From: Trochalopteron elliotii
Lineage: Eukaryota; Chordata; Aves; Passeriformes; Leiothrichidae
Assembly (NCBI GenBank): GCA_024734555.1
Contig: JANPWX010000644.1
Span: 393,255 to 457,254 of the forward strand
DNA length: 64,000 nucleotides
Direction of reading: 5' to 3'
Shown: one piece after another, positions 37,232 through 51,000 of the stretch
Position numbering within the stretch: the stretch's first letter is position 1
How the letters are laid out: each line of letters opens with the position of its first letter
The notes under the pieces: generated by a model
Told to the model about the DNA's origin: nothing
The model's database searches: none
The model's input: only the letters and a program-made list of their open reading frames with translations
Program-made: the position numbers and the translations under genes

Positions 37232-40200
37232 GTAGGTTTTTCAGCTTGGTTCTCTGGTGTTTGTTTTGTTTATTTTTGCATGCACTCTTTTTTTAAAAAT
37301 GAGAAGCTTGTGTGCTAAAGGAGACGAGACCAGGCCAAGGGAGGGGCCCCCAGGGCAGGGCTTAGAGACAGGGAGGCTGAATTTCAAACTTTTACACACA
37401 TGCAGAAATACTCTAGCAGGTATCCTTATGGAATATGCCTCCAGCCATCCAGACTCACACAGCCTCCAGGGAATGCAAAGGCAGTCCCCTTGCTGTCTTT
37501 GAATTCACCTTCACGGGCGACCTCATTTATCTGGTGGGACAGCACACACATGCCTGCATGCTGCTTGTTAGCTCATGTTCCTCTGCTTTTGTTCTGAGAT
37601 TAACAGTTTAGAAGACATGGAACAGAATTTCTACAGCATTTCAATTGCCTACTTGGAAGAGTTTAACGATGCATCTGCAGTTACTGTCTTGCCTACATCT
37701 TACCAGAGGCAATTTGAGGTGTGGAAAAGTAACTGTATAAACCAGTGTGACTTTTTAAATTTTGACCAAAAAAATAGTTTTGGATAGTGTGTCAAGTTTT
37801 GATCCTCATTTCATAAATAAGCAGCAGAGAAATGCCTTCTTTAAAATATACCCACTAGACTTGCATAATTTGCCATGGCTCGTTTTATTCTTTTTAAAAT
37901 TAATGTGATTCAAATGCTGATATAAGAACTCAACATAGCTTTCTTGAAATCCCTAATCATATCAACAAAAAAGGAGCTCCACGCTCAGCATTAATACCTG
38001 TCAAGCAAAAACTCTAAGGTTTTATTTGATGACAAAAATTTGCTCTGAATTCAATTTTTGGCAGCAAATATCTAAGATTAATAATTTCATCTACTGGCTT
38101 TTCAATACGGCAACTTTTAATTTACAAAGGAGCAAGCAAAGTAGCTGAATGTTATTATAAAAAAACAAATCCAGCTACTTGAGTCACAAAGTGGAGGCAT
38201 GTTTTATTAAACAGGAAAGTTTTCGGCAGAGAAAAGCTTTTTCTATCTACATATGCATCTTTGGAGCTCTCCCAGTATCTTAAAAACCTGAATTCAATTT
38301 TTATTTAATGTTTTAAAAAGAATAGCTTTACTTTCTGAAAAATTAGATGAGAAGACTTTAAAACCTCTGAAAATGTAAATAGGGTATCTGAAAATGGATG
38401 GTTGTGTGTTGTTTATATGTAACAGCCTTTTGTAGGTGATTAAAATATTCATAGAATTGTTAATTGCATTAACTCTAATTCTCTTTCAGTTTAGAAATTA
38501 GATTTCTGCTATTCAAAGCTAAAAACATCCCTGAAACTGGTACATTCCATTTTGGTCTTATTTTTTACAAAAAATAGGTTTTTTATTGACTGCAGAACAA
38601 TAGATTCAAAAGACACTCTCACACACTACCAAAGCATCAGGCTTGGGGTCTATCACAGTCTGATTCCTCCAACACGACTGTGAGTTTGCATACTCATGTA
38701 TGAGCACTGCAGATTTCTGGCCTTGGTGAACTGCCTTTCCTCCCACCAGAAAAGGACTTTGTAGATGTGACAGCACAACCCTAAGCATCATCAGATAAGG
38801 CTTCCCAAAAGGCAAGTTCTAAATTCTTTTTTCTGTTTGGAGAACACCATTTACCTTTCTAAACTGGCTAGTGAATTTTGCAGGTTGTATTACTTTCCTA
38901 AGCTGCACACGCTTTTCATAAGAAAAAGCATGTATACTGGGAAGTACTACCAAAGCTTGTCTTCTTCCTGTCTAAATGTCTTCTTCCTATCAGCCCAGGG
39001 ACGAAAGGTTGAATTTTATTCCAGATTTGTGACAAAGGAGTCCCTCTAGTTGGGCAATAAGTAAATAAGAATTTTAGCCAGTTTTGCCTCTCCAGTTCCA
39101 ATGATCAGAGTCACATAACCAGACTACTGAGCTAGTTGCTCCTAATCATTCAGTGGACTACATTAAGTCCCCTCAGAACCCTGAGGTACCATACAAAAAT
39201 GTCCAGATGTACAGGTGGAGAAAGAAGCATTTGTCAGTTTAACTAAGTACTTTGAACTACACTTGTGATGATACTTCTGAAGGGAATCTGACTTTTTAAT
39301 TGGACAACTTCCATGGAGGCAGTAGCAGTGAAAATAGATATGAAGTCTGAAAATGAAAATAAAACACACACCTATTTGAGATCACTGCAACAGATGAAGG
39401 AACAGAGAAGCAGACGAGTGGATGGGGTCTAAGAACCAGAGGTCAGCAGATAAGACTGGAAGGATACATGCTTTATTCTGATGATAGGGGAAGGAAGACA
39501 GTGCCGGAAAATAGAAGAGGAAAGTAACACCAGATCTTATGAACTTTTTCTTTATTAATGTTGCAGGGGAAATAACAGGGGATTTTATTTCATTATATTT
39601 AAACCTGAGTAGATGGTCACTGTTACCACTGATGTCAAGGCCACATTTTTTGAGCTATTTGAGAAGACAGCAGGGAGCAATACGGGTATTTGTGCACATA
39701 AAGGAAACCTGACAGCTGTACAAAAGGCTGTTACAAAGGTTCAGCAAGAGGAAATACATGTCACTTCTCACTCCTTCCTGATAAAGTATGTTTGTATTTC
39801 TGGCTTTAGAGCACAGAAGCCAAACATTTTGCAGTGCTGGAAGTGCTATGCAGCTTTTAACTCCAAAACTGAAATGCAAGTATGGCAGCCTAGGCAAAAC
39901 TGTACCATTACATAAATCCAAGATCATGGGAGTAGAAAAGCCCGAAAGTAAATTCTCATCTGTGGTTCTGGCCTTGTGCTTTTGTCAAGAAAGCCTGGTT
40001 CTGGAGTAAAGCTCCAGAGACCAGCTGCTCAAAGTCTCTCACTTATATCTCTGCTCAGCAACACTGCTGAAAGTTGGCATGGGCAAGTACAGCACTCAGC
40101 TTCTTTAGAGAAACAATTACCAGATTATTCAAGTGATCAGTTTCAAAACAATCACTTATCCGAGTCTGAACACAGGCAGACTGAAGAGAAAAGTATACTG

Positions 40201-42442
40201 TCAGCCACAAATTACTGCTGCAAACCGCAGATAAAAACATTTGCTTTTTTAGCAAAATTTATTTAAGACGTGAAATTTAATTAGAGTTTGGCAGCATGGT
40301 GTAAAGAATAGCAACCTGGAATACATTTAAGAGAGTGCAAATTAACAAACATTTTCTACAAATATTCTAGAGGCAGTAGACTTGGAGGTGACAGAAGCTT
40401 TTGTTATGAAAGCTCTTGTCCTACTGCCTGAAGTGATCCTTATTCAAAGCTTAATGAAAACAATTTTTTCCACAAAAGGAACTGAAGTTTTGCAGTGAGT
40501 CCTTCATACATATGTATTCCCACTGGGTGATACCAAGTGAATAAGGATTTAGGGACTTAGAGACATTAAAAGCACAATAATTGAATTCAAGAATAATTTC
40601 GATTAAAAAGACTCTCTGAAGATCATCAAATTCAAAGCCCTGCTCGAAGGTTCTGTGCAGAATGAATTTAGGTAAGAAAATAGCCTTTTATTGACAGGAA
40701 TTACTAGTTTGCTTTCTTCCTAAAACAAAAAAAAAAACCCCAAAAATTAACACCTTAACTTGGGTCTTTTATCCTCCTCACCTGGCCTGTGTCACTCACC
40801 CTAAGCACACATACCACGAACAGACATACAACATTTTATCACAGGTTTAAAAACTGTTCACTTCACTGCCCACAAAGGCAAATCTTATACCACAGCTCTC
40901 TGTGCCCAACTTTAGTAGGAGTTTACTCTGAGCACTCACCAGAGCTCTGAATCATCACTTTAAACCTGAGGTTTGGAAATTTCTAAACCACTTTTTTTCT
41001 GCCTACCAAAATTTTATATTCACCTTGGAATTTTTGCTTGCCACTCACATATTGCAGCCATGTACAAGGCTGGTTTCATTTAGAGTGGCACAAAGTGAAA
41101 GGTAATTTCCCTAAAATCTCTAAATTAGATCATACTCTTACTATGACATTTTGACTTCCTCTTAAAACATGTGTTAGTAACAGTAGGGAAGTTATAAAAG
41201 TACATCAGTTTCTTTAAATTTACATACAAAAAAAGATCTCCAAAACTGCCTCATATATAATGTCTCATTTCTCATAGGGGCTTTCTTGTTACTTTTTGAT
41301 TAAACAACAGAAAGGTGGTTGTTTTTTTAAGTGGTTAAGTGGTTTTGGAAGACCAAAGAGAAAAGAAACAAGATTCAATTATGAACTCTGCACAGGAGCT
41401 GATACTTTATTTCAGAAGGATGGATAAAGAAAAATATATTTCAACCAAGACATACGTAGCAGAGAACTAAACGGGCATTACTTAGGCCTTTTTAAAAATG
41501 CTTGGAAAGACTGTCTCTACAATTCAACCCTTATTACTGATGTAAGTAACTGAAAATTCTAAAAATAAATCAGGTAGTTTAATATATAACAATGATTTTC
41601 TACCCTTGCTTTTACTGAGTGTATTTCTATTTCATTATGTGATTTCTTTGCAGATTTTTGAAATTGCTGATTTCTAAAACTGTATCTCCTTGCTTGTTTC
41701 CAGAGGAGAACTGATAATAGGCTGAAAGAAGTAAAAAAGTGTTCAACTTTGGTGAAAGATTCAGCACGTTAATTTCATGGTCAAAGCATCAGTTAATGGC
41801 CTGGTTAATATTATGAAGCAATTAGCAAACAGTTCAATATAGACTATTAATTAATCTCATTCTACTGGTACGAGGGTGTAGGAGTGCTGCATATGGATTC
41901 TAGACCAGCAACTAAATCTGTCCAACAGATTTTCTTTCTGCTCATTTATACCAGAATCCAAAGGAATATTGTTTGCCTAATCATCAACCTCGCATACTGA
42001 TGAAACTATGATTGTGTTTTAACTCTGTTCCTCACTTCCTGTTAGAGTCAGCTCTCCTGAGAGGCATTTTTTCTTAGCTAAATCAGAATAAATCAAGTCA
42101 TTTTTGTTTTGGGGGTTTTTTTTGGAGTTTAAAACATTTTGAGGAACTACGCTTATATTAGAAGCCTTCATTAACAGATATCTAAAGAGATATAAAATTA
42201 AGCTAGACCATGCTGCAATCTGTATTCTTCCTGCTTACAGCAAGCACAATGCACTCACTGCTCAATGCACTGTGGTTCTCTCTCTCTAACGAAAAGAATT
42301 GCAAGTTTGACTGGGTTTAAATGTACAGCAGATGGTTCCTGTGTATTTAACTGCAATAATTCGCTCTCTCATGTCTCTCCATCCTCTGCCATAATTTCTT
42401 GATATATATATTATTTTTTCTTATTTTCTTTTTTTTCTTTAG
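37232..42442 (+). other. MIR155HG: MIR155HG intron 1
   Basis: The intron starts with GTAGGT and ends in a pyrimidine tract and TTTAG at 42442. It holds no recognised repeat or gene. A locally GC-rich part at 37320-37400 contains AGGGAGGGGCCCCCAGGG. In chicken, leukosis proviruses integrate around this part of bic (established), but no proviral sequence is present here. Confidence 0.6.
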
Positions 42443-44400
42443 GTATGACAATGGGAAAACCCAGGGCTTTGAGTTCTTTACGTCTCATACTCCAGTCTCT
42501 GGAGGTCTTCTGTTGGCTGTATGTTGTTAATGCTAATCGTGATAGGGGTTTTTACCTACGGTTGACTCCTACCTGTTAGCATTAACACTGTACCATGCCT
42601 CTTACCAGAATTCACACGGAACAAGCTGTTGCTGTGGGAGGAGAACAGAATTCATGAATCAGTCAGTGCTATGCTGGGAAAAACCTCTGCTCTACACGTA
42701 AAAAGACAAGTTGCTCTGCATACAGGCATGCTTACTAGAATGCTTGCTAGGTATAGAGTCTGGAAAAGCAGCGAAAAATAGCTTTGCGTATTAGCAAGTC
42801 CTTCCTAGTATGTCAAACATGTAACATTTTGAATGCAACAATCTTACTTTATAACTTTTTAGCTCTTTTGGTGTTACTTCCTACACAAATATTTAATTTC
42901 TTCATTTTTATTTAGGAAAGAAAAAGGATGGATTAAACTTTTGGCATGTACGACTTCTATTAATTTCTATAGACTTTTATTACATGTAAGAGAAAAACTG
43001 ACAGAAAATATTTCTTTGAGATTCCATTGTTAGTTCTTTAAGAGAAATGGGTCAATGGGTCATTAGGAGAAAATGAAAATATCTTTAGTTTACTTTAGAA
43101 TTACCTGTGCATTTTAAACTTTTAGAAGACTTAGAAAATTGTAGAGAAAGAGGAAAGTATTTTTATATTTATTTTGTGGAAGGTCAGAATAGTTCCTGAA
43201 TATTCAGTCACAAAATCTGAGTTACAGAGTCAGTCCTTCAAACTCTCACTTATCTCTACTTAAATCTACTTGGGGAATAGTTTAGGTATGAAACCTTAAT
43301 TTGATGGGAGAACAAAAGGGAAAACTAAAAGACTCAAAGTACTCACCATTAATTAAGAAATATGGTTTATATCTGTGCTGTATCAATATAAACACCTTTT
43401 TCTGTTATCAGTGTTTTGCCTGTGAATCCCCAGTACCAGGAATGATCATAGAGCACCCAAGATCACAACAACTTACAAATCAATGGTCTCATTAAAAAGT
43501 GTCCCATACAAAGAGTCTCACTGAATGTGATTTTTACACTCAGACAGAACTGCTGCAGGGCATAAATGTTTTCCAAATCAGGCTCTAGGTTAAGTGGCTC
43601 CCCCAGGATGCATACAGCAGGGGAGCTATAACCACCAAAAAGGAAAAGCCACTTTTATCCCTTCCAAAGTCAGAGCCATAGCTCTGAGAGGGAATTCTCA
43701 AAGTGGTGCAGCATATTTTGGTAAAGAAAGCATACTCCTATTAACTTTCCAGAGAAAATGGCTTAAAAAGCAGGAAGAAAATTGTGGCAAAAGAGAAGGT
43801 AGAAAATCTCATTTCTTGGGTGACACTTAAGCTCAGTTTGATTATCCTTTCCATTTGAGGCCACATTCAGCAGTATCAATTTGGTGAAGCAAAGATAATC
43901 CTAGAGCATCTATCCTGTACAGAAACATGTCAATAGAAGGTGTCTTAAGGAAGAAATCAGATATTTCCACTCACCATCCTGATTCATAGTCACACCATAA
44001 AAATCAAGTATTTGTTCCCTCACATTTTCTCTATTTAAAAAGTAAGTAACTTGCAAATTTAAGAAATATATAGCAATTATAAATATGGTTCAATATTAGA
44101 CCAATTATGTGTATTCTTTCTGCATAGCTGATTCCCTGGAAAAGCAGACATAGTTAGGTTGTGGATATTATATTACCAGATACTCAAATAATAGGTTTTC
44201 ATGTCACTCTGAAAAAATGTTAATGCTGTCCATGACTGGGGTTAAGCCTCATGAAAAGCCACAGCATGATAGCATTACCATTTTCAGATGGTTGGTGTTC
44301 TTCAAGAAATACCCACTGTCAACTCTTCCCATCAAATACCTTTATACTGCCAAGCTCCTGTGTCTGTAAATTGAATAAAATAAATGTAGCAAGTTCACCA
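42443..44400 (+). ncRNA. MIR155HG: MIR155HG exon 2, carries miR-155
   Basis: The acceptor is strong (T-rich tract then AG at 42441-42442). The hairpin starts about 70 bases into the exon. Two overlapping AATAAA signals at 44374-44379 and 44379-44384 are the best poly(A) candidates, with ATTAAA near 43490 as an alternative. Short frames in this exon show no conserved motif. Confidence 0.65.
42515..42601 (+). ncRNA. MIR155: pre-miR-155 hairpin
   Basis: The 5p arm (42527-42548, 22 bases) begins TTAATGCTAATCGTGATAGG and is the vertebrate miR-155-5p. The 3p arm (42566-42587) begins CTCCTACCTG and ends TTAGCATTAACA. The two pair over TGTTAATGCTAA/TTAGCATTAACA and on through the 5p half, leaving a 17-base loop. 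The lower stem extends outward (GGCTGTA against TACCATGCC-type pairing), as required for Drosha. miR-155 tunes B-cell, T-cell and macrophage responses and is oncogenic when overexpressed (established). Seed and mature 5p look fully intact. Confidence 0.98.
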
Positions 44401-44994
44401 GATTAAAATAAAAAGAAGTGCTGCGCTGAGTGGAATACTTCTAGATAAGTTACCAAAAAGCAGTAGAAGATTACTCCTCGCCAGAAGATAAAATAGAAAA
44501 GAATCTGGCTGCTGTCATGAAAGTACTTGATGTCTACTGATGATTGTTTTCATCACTTGCATGGGTACAATTTCCCAGGGAAGACCTTTATTGCCTGGTA
44601 AGAAAAAATAACTCTTTCTTAGCATTTAATTCTTCTGTTATGAAATAAGTCATACTGTATCTTAATTGCCTTTTTTATCTCCAAAATCCATGATAACATG
44701 AAATACAGAATATTTTTTTGGAAAAAAATATTCTCAGTTGGTTATATGTGCCAGCTGGAACTTATCAGCCTTCCTACTGCCACCTCTTAGGATCAAAACA
44801 CCATGTAGCTTTAACCTTAATACAGGGTTTTCTTTTTTTGGATAAAACCAGTAAACAAAAGGGAAAAATTAGAAGTTTCAACTCTTTCAAACAAAATGCA
44901 GGAGGAGGAACAACTTGAATGTGAGAAGCCATGAAGCTACTACTGATATGTGCAATAAGGAAGAAAGCTTCAGTTCCTGCCTTTTCTCCTGTCA
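44401..44994. other. Spacer between the MIR155HG and MRPL39 3' ends, left part
   Basis: Non-coding sequence with no recognised feature. It begins the 3.5 kb that separates the two convergent genes. Confidence 0.4.
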
Positions 44995-45150
44995 TCATAA
45001 AATCCTGGAATGGTTTGGGTTTGTAGAGACCTTAAAGATCATCCTGTTCCAACACCCCTGACACAGGCAGGGACATTTTCCACTAGAGCAGGATGCACCA
45101 AGCTCCATCCAATCTGACCTAGAACATTTCCAAGGCACAGGTACTCACAA
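44995..45150 (-). repeat. Short CR1 3' fragment, antisense
   Basis: ATAAAATCCTGGAATGGTTT followed by TTGTAGAGACCTTAAAGATC and later CTCCATCCAATCTGACC is the reverse complement of a CR1 3' end. Confidence 0.8.
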
Positions 45151-47935
45151 GTTCACTGAACAACACATTCTTATGTCTCACCGCTTTCACCATAACAAAA
45201 ATCTTATTTATTTCTTATCAGAATCTGGCCAGTATCATCTTCTGCACATGTATGTTGGCCTAAGTGATGCTACCCTCCCCTTTCTCCACTTTGTGGCATT
45301 GTGTCCTCCTAGATTCTTCCTTACCTTCAGCTGGTTCTCCAGTTCTTTTGCTGAGTAAAAATTGCCTCTTTACACACAGAAATTTAATAAAAAGAAATAG
45401 CCAAGTAGGGGAATTGGCCAAATTCTGCAGTGTTTTTTGCCCATCTATTCATCCCTAATCCCTGCAATTTCCTAGAGTGTTCAGTATAGAAAATAGCATC
45501 TACTTTCCTGTCTCTTTTTGAACTGATCAGTGATGGTATCTTCTGACTATTTCCAATAGAGAAGACTGGGCCAGGCCCCAGGGTAAGCAGGAAAATGCAC
45601 AAACATCCAGAACCCACACTCAGCCAGAGCTTTGCCATACCCACTTTGGTATTTTATATAACCCCATAGCTTTAAGTTTGGTATACAGTGATAGTTGCAG
45701 GTGTGTGTTGGAGTACAGCCCCAGCTAGCCAGCCAGACAGCCAGGCTGGAATTACCCTGCAGTTCAGCTGAAGTTCAGAAAACCTAAGTCAAAAAGAGAT
45801 AGGAAGCATCACTCTAACCCAGCTGCTGCAACCGCTCTCTCAGAGGACAATTTCAGCATTTTATGTACCAACAGGCAATAGCAAAATAAATGGCCTTGAG
45901 CTCAGGATTGTATCTCTCTACTGCTCTGTGGCTGCAGGGGGAACTGAGTGTGGCTTCCATTTGTTCTCATGCTCATCCAAGAAACGTTCAAGACTTTACT
46001 AGCAGTGCCATCACTTAATACACATCAGGCAGGGAGTACTCAAATTACCGTATAAGCCAACCCCCCACCAAAAACCACGGGTTTTTTTACAAAGAATAGA
46101 TGCTCTTCCCTGCACATGTGGCTCTGAATCCCATTTTAGCAGAACAGACTTGAATCTACATTCCTATTTCAAAATGTGCTATAGTGAGAAAGAAATAAAC
46201 CCTATTGCCCTGCTCTCTTAACTGTTGCTGCGCTCTGTGAGAATCCTGGTGCTTTCCAAAGGCATCCTCCAGCTACATCTCTCCCAAAGGATTACGTGTC
46301 TTCTGGACCTCATGGAAGTCAAGGTGTGAGATGGCAGAGAGTTCTGTGGAAGTTTGTGCTTCCACCTTTTTACGCACAGACCTCAAGAGATGGGTCTGCT
46401 ACAGACCCCAACAGCATTTTCAGTATTGTAGTCATGCACTTGCAAAAGTCCCTTTTGTGGGGATTTGAGGCAACTTACCTGCTCCTCCAACCAAAAAAAC
46501 TCAAACCCCAAACATAAGAAACGAGCAAAAAAACCTCCCCAGCCCCCCAAAAAAGAACATACCAGGAAAGCTCTGAAATTCCAGCTAGAGTTAAAAAATG
46601 TATATTCCTAAGGGACAGCAGCACTCTCACCTTCCTCTGCAGCCGGTGGAATCCAGGAGGAATTCTGGATACACAATAACAAGCAGACCAGGGCACTCTC
46701 TGGGCTGTAATAGAACAAACTTAATATTCAAAACAGACCACCTGGATTGGATCCCAAATCAGATGGCAAAATTTCACCAGTCTTGGATTAATCAAACATG
46801 ACAAGTAGTGCATGAAACAAACAAAAAGCTAGCAACCAAGCAAAACTAAAAGAAAACCACAACAAAACCCAAAAAACCCCAACACAAACAGCAAATTTTT
46901 GTGTTTCTTAAGAACCAATGCCTGCTTCTTCAACAGAATCAGAACAACAGGTTCAAAGCCAAAGCACACTCTGGAAAGTTCAATTTATTGAAAATATATA
47001 TATAGAATGTGTAAATGCATGTGTGTACTTTCACAGTAAACTTTGAATGAACAATCTTATTTTAAAAGATAAGCATCTGATACCATTGCAAAAAGTCCTC
47101 TGCAACATCAATCAAGAGGGAAAAAACCCATGAGTTTTCCAAGTATCCTGAGAAGACATGGGTTATACCTAAATGTATTTTACTGAACTACTACCCTGCT
47201 CTCACAAAACTGTGGTGTCAACTGATTAGGAACCACGTGATGCAGTTAATGGTAAAAATAATAACTGGGATGAAATTCAGAGAAAATATCTGCACTTCAA
47301 AAAGTAGTAACAATTTCCTCTGCTATAATGAGAACAGTTCTAATGAGTTAGGGATGAAAATAGAAAATGTTAGAAAATATCATCTAAAAAACCCCCTTGT
47401 GAAATTTAAATGAAGTTGCCATATTTAAATATCAAAAGAAAATGCATAATAAATCTTACTACACTGGGGATGCAAGTAATGAACTACATTCTTGGTATTA
47501 TTCTGGAAAATGATCTTTAACTGCACTTGTGCAGCAGAAAGAAATCATTAAACTCCAAGAACTTTCTGGCTTTCACATTCTGCTATTTTTGTATTGGTAA
47601 AGCAATGGCAATTACACCTTTACATACCTTTAAGGGTATCTTTTTAAGATACTATTTGTCTCAATTTTCAGTTACAGTAGGACATATCCATATGGATGGA
47701 CACATGCAATTACTGTTGTCAAAGTAATAACACAGGAAACTTGCAAGTTATTGCAGATAAAATATTACCTTCCCTCCCCACCACCCTTTTTTCTTTAAGG
47801 CAATCTTTAAAGTGGACTGAAACATCTCATATATACCTGTGTCTATACTTATCTACGATGTAGGTCACAGAACTCAAAATAATTACCCAAGACATTTTTG
47901 TATGAGGCATAAACAAGTCATGTAAAAAGACACAT
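45151..47935. other. Intergenic sequence downstream of MRPL39
   Basis: No gene recognised. An A/C-rich low-complexity tract (many CAAA and AACCC units) lies at 46805-46895. The 5' part is moderately GC-rich without CR1 signatures. Confidence 0.4.
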
Positions 47936-47941
47936 TTTATT
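47936..47941 (-). terminator. MRPL39: MRPL39 poly(A) signal AATAAA
   Basis: AATAAA on the minus strand lies only 21 bases after the TAA stop codon, giving a very short 3' untranslated region of about 40-50 bases. Confidence 0.8.
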
Positions 47942-47962
47942 ATGTACACTTAGAGGTTCAAC

Positions 47963-48049
47963 TTAAACTGATACAGTTCTTCCTTCTTCAGTTCCATCTT
48001 TTGCCTCAAGACATTCTGCTGCTGCTTCCAAATATTCTTCTTCAGTGAC
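47963..48049 (-). CDS. MRPL39: MRPL39 exon 10 (terminal coding exon)
   Basis: 87 bases including TAA, acceptor TTCTGCAG. Encodes the acidic tail [19 protein letters not shown] and ends RTVSV. The longer open frame at 47950-48141 is an out-of-frame shadow of this exon. Confidence 0.9.
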   Translation of the reverse strand, partial: VTEEEYLEAAAECLEAKDGTEEGRTVSV

Positions 48050-51000
48050 CTGCAGAAAGACATCAATTTTGTTGTATTTTTAAAAATTATTTCACTCTCC
48101 TTGATCCTGAAAATCCTCACCTCATACAGCCACTGTAACAAGAAAGGACAACCTACAAAGACTTAATCTTCCCTGAAATTAAACCTGAAGGACAAGAATA
48201 TTCAAACTAAGTTCAGGGAAGATGACATGGGGAAGCCTCAGAACATATCCTTGGCTAACAAGTTTCAGAAGATATGAAGTACGTTTTTTTCTGTCTCTTG
48301 CCAAACAAGTAAGTAAAACTATTGATCTGAAGGCTCTAAAACAGCTGCTCTTTAATACTTACAAAGACTTCCTATGTTTAAACGTGTCTTTATAAGGTTA
48401 TTTGGTCATATGTGGGTTATAGTATTTTGTATTTACTTCCATTTACTTAAAATATTCCATTTACTTAAAATATTTTTAATTGGACAAATCATATCAATCA
48501 AATAGTATATGATGTATTTTTTAAATGGCGTAATGCATTTTAATAACACGTCAGAAACACTGCTACCATATTCTCTAATAAACAAGCAGATAGATTTCTA
48601 TTCACCTGTGAATATTTCCATTCCTAAAGTTATGTTCTTGAGTATACTGCCTACTTCTAATCATTCAAATTGTCCTCTATCAGAGCATACCTTTGTATTT
48701 GGTACCATGTACATCACCACTAGTAAGACTTACCAGCTTCTTTGATCTTTCCAGCAGTTTGTGCCACACAGTGTGGTGAGCCTGTGTGAAATGTCATGAA
48801 ATGATGTTAACACAGGCAAAAAATAATCCTATCACAGAATAGATTCTGACAAATGTACAGAAATGATGGTGCAAAACCATAGTAATGCCCAGTTAAAATG
48901 CCACAACTTAACAATTTGATGTCCAATTTGCCCATATTCATGTGGGGGACTTGAATAAATGTCTACCCATCACATGTCCCATCCCTGGGAAGTGTTCATG
49001 GCCAGGTTGGATGGAGCTCTGCGCAGCCTGGTCCAGTGGAAGGTGCCCCTGCCCATGGAAGGGGAATTGGAACTGTATGAATTTTAAGGTCCCTTCTAAC
49101 CCAAACCATTCCATGGTTCTATGATTCATCCACTGTGTGGAATCCTTGAGGAGTTAATTGGCAAAAATGGGAATTATGCTTAGGAAGGGAACACAGAGAT
49201 GACCTGAGGAACCCTTGAAAACTTCTCCAACTAAGACAATAGCACATGTGCTAGACAACAATATCAAAATCATCTAAGTCAACAGGAATGGGAATAAAGA
49301 CTCATACCTTCAATTCTGCATAGCCTTTGTTTAAGACTCATTAGAGCTTAGTCCTCCCTTGCTATGGCTCTCAACTATGAATTCCATCTAGCTACCAACA
49401 CAGCACCTAACAAAGATGAGAACATAGGCAAAATGCTCTAACTTAAAGAAGGAAAACTTGTGCAAAATGGATTACTTACCTTCAAACAGACTGGCAAGGA
49501 CACACCCTGGAATCTCCTTATCAAATCAGACTGGTCAGTCTGAAGATTATGGGCTGCTGTGATCTCATACTGGAAACAGAAACTTGTCCTTGGAATATGA
49601 GGACCTTCACTAACATCTACAAAGTCACCAAACCTGGAGGGACAAAAAAACCCCCCAGTTTATATACCAAATATATTTGGAGCGAAATACAAGGAGACTA
49701 GGTTTGATCTTTGATTAGCAAATTCCAGTCAACAGAAATCTCCTGCTCAGCATTTTTAAGTTTCCTAAACCAAAAGTAAAGGTCATACAATTTCCTTAAT
49801 GGAACTTAGGAAATTTAAACCCTAAGTCTAGGGAAGGATCTTAGGTTCAGAAAATCTTTGATGCCATGTTGGCTCTAAAACTGGGATAACTGTCATTCAC
49901 CAGAAAAAGATTTGTCTCCAAGACTGCCTGTTTTCCACACTACAGTGTTTACAACCTGCACATTTAATTCCCTTTCCTGTTCTTGGAAAACTGCAAATCA
50001 ATGGAGACAGCATAGTACAATAAGGAAATACTGAGAATGAGCCCCTCCCAGAAATAGGTAAGGCCATTTTCCCCTTTACTGAGCAAATCAGAGTGGGAGG
50101 AAGAATGACACAACATTGTTTTAAAATTTCAAGAACCACCACTGCAAAAACATGTGCTCCTTTAGATAGATGTGGACCACAAAAACAAATTAAGAACTCT
50201 TTAGACATCTACAAAACTGAATATCCTACAATGGCCTAAGATAGAGAATTGCCTGAGACACAATACAAGCTTCATGCCTCCAGACTAACAACTCTGTATC
50301 TTATGTTGTATCACCAGGATGCTGTTCTATTCTCATCTCCACCACTACAAAGCAGTAGCTTGCAAGTTAGGAAGATCTTGACAACTTTGAAAGAAAAATC
50401 CATTATACAATGCTAACCCTTGTTTTCAAACCAGTATTTGGTTTATATTTTATTTAGCCTGTCAAGCTCTAGAGATTTATTTAGTTTTCATGTAAAAGCA
50501 CTGAAAGCAGTAAGACTTCTCTGGCACTTACCACCCTTAACATAATAAGAAATAGAAATGTAGTATCACAAAGTATCACAAAATAATGGTTGTTTTAAAA
50601 AATCAAGCAAACAAACTGCCCCAAGCAACTTAAGACAGACACAGACAGTAATGAATACAAGTGATCTTTAAATTTAAAACCATCACAAGTAACTTACTCT
50701 TCTCACTTGCAGAATTACTTGCAATATACTCAAATGTACCAGTGAATCATTATATACTGGGAGTTCAGTTTTGCTCACCTATGTAATGGTACAATTCCCT
50801 CCATATTCTGAGAAGCTTTTCTTTCTATCATCTCCATTTTGTATCTGGACAAGGAAAAAAAATTAAAAATCCTCACCTTTAACATCTAGTTCTTATAAGA
50901 ACACTTCAGAAATTAATTCAATTTATTTAAAATTCCTAAAAATCATGCTTGTATTTATGTGACCTTCAAGACTGGTTTAAATTCCTAATGAGAACACATA

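Larger units (their letters stand above)
36970..44400 (+). ncRNA. MIR155HG: miR-155 host gene (BIC), long non-coding RNA
   Basis: The gene yields a capped, polyadenylated non-coding transcript whose only known conserved product is miR-155. The inferred structure is exon 1 from about 36970 to 37231 with donor CAG/GTAGGT, an intron of about 5.2 kb, and exon 2 from 42443, after a long pyrimidine tract ending TTTCTTTAG, to a poly(A) site near 44400. No convincing open frame is present. Two exons agree with the published chicken bic gene; mammals use three. It lies tail-to-tail with MRPL39, as in other amniotes. Exon 2 and the hairpin are firm. The transcription start and 3' end are inferred, and an earlier poly(A) signal (ATTAAA near 43490) would give a shorter exon 2. 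Confidence 0.82.

Noticed and set aside
47950..48141. 63-residue frame over the MRPL39 terminal exon
   Set aside because: It is in the wrong frame; the spliced frame from exon 9 gives the acidic tail ending at 47963.
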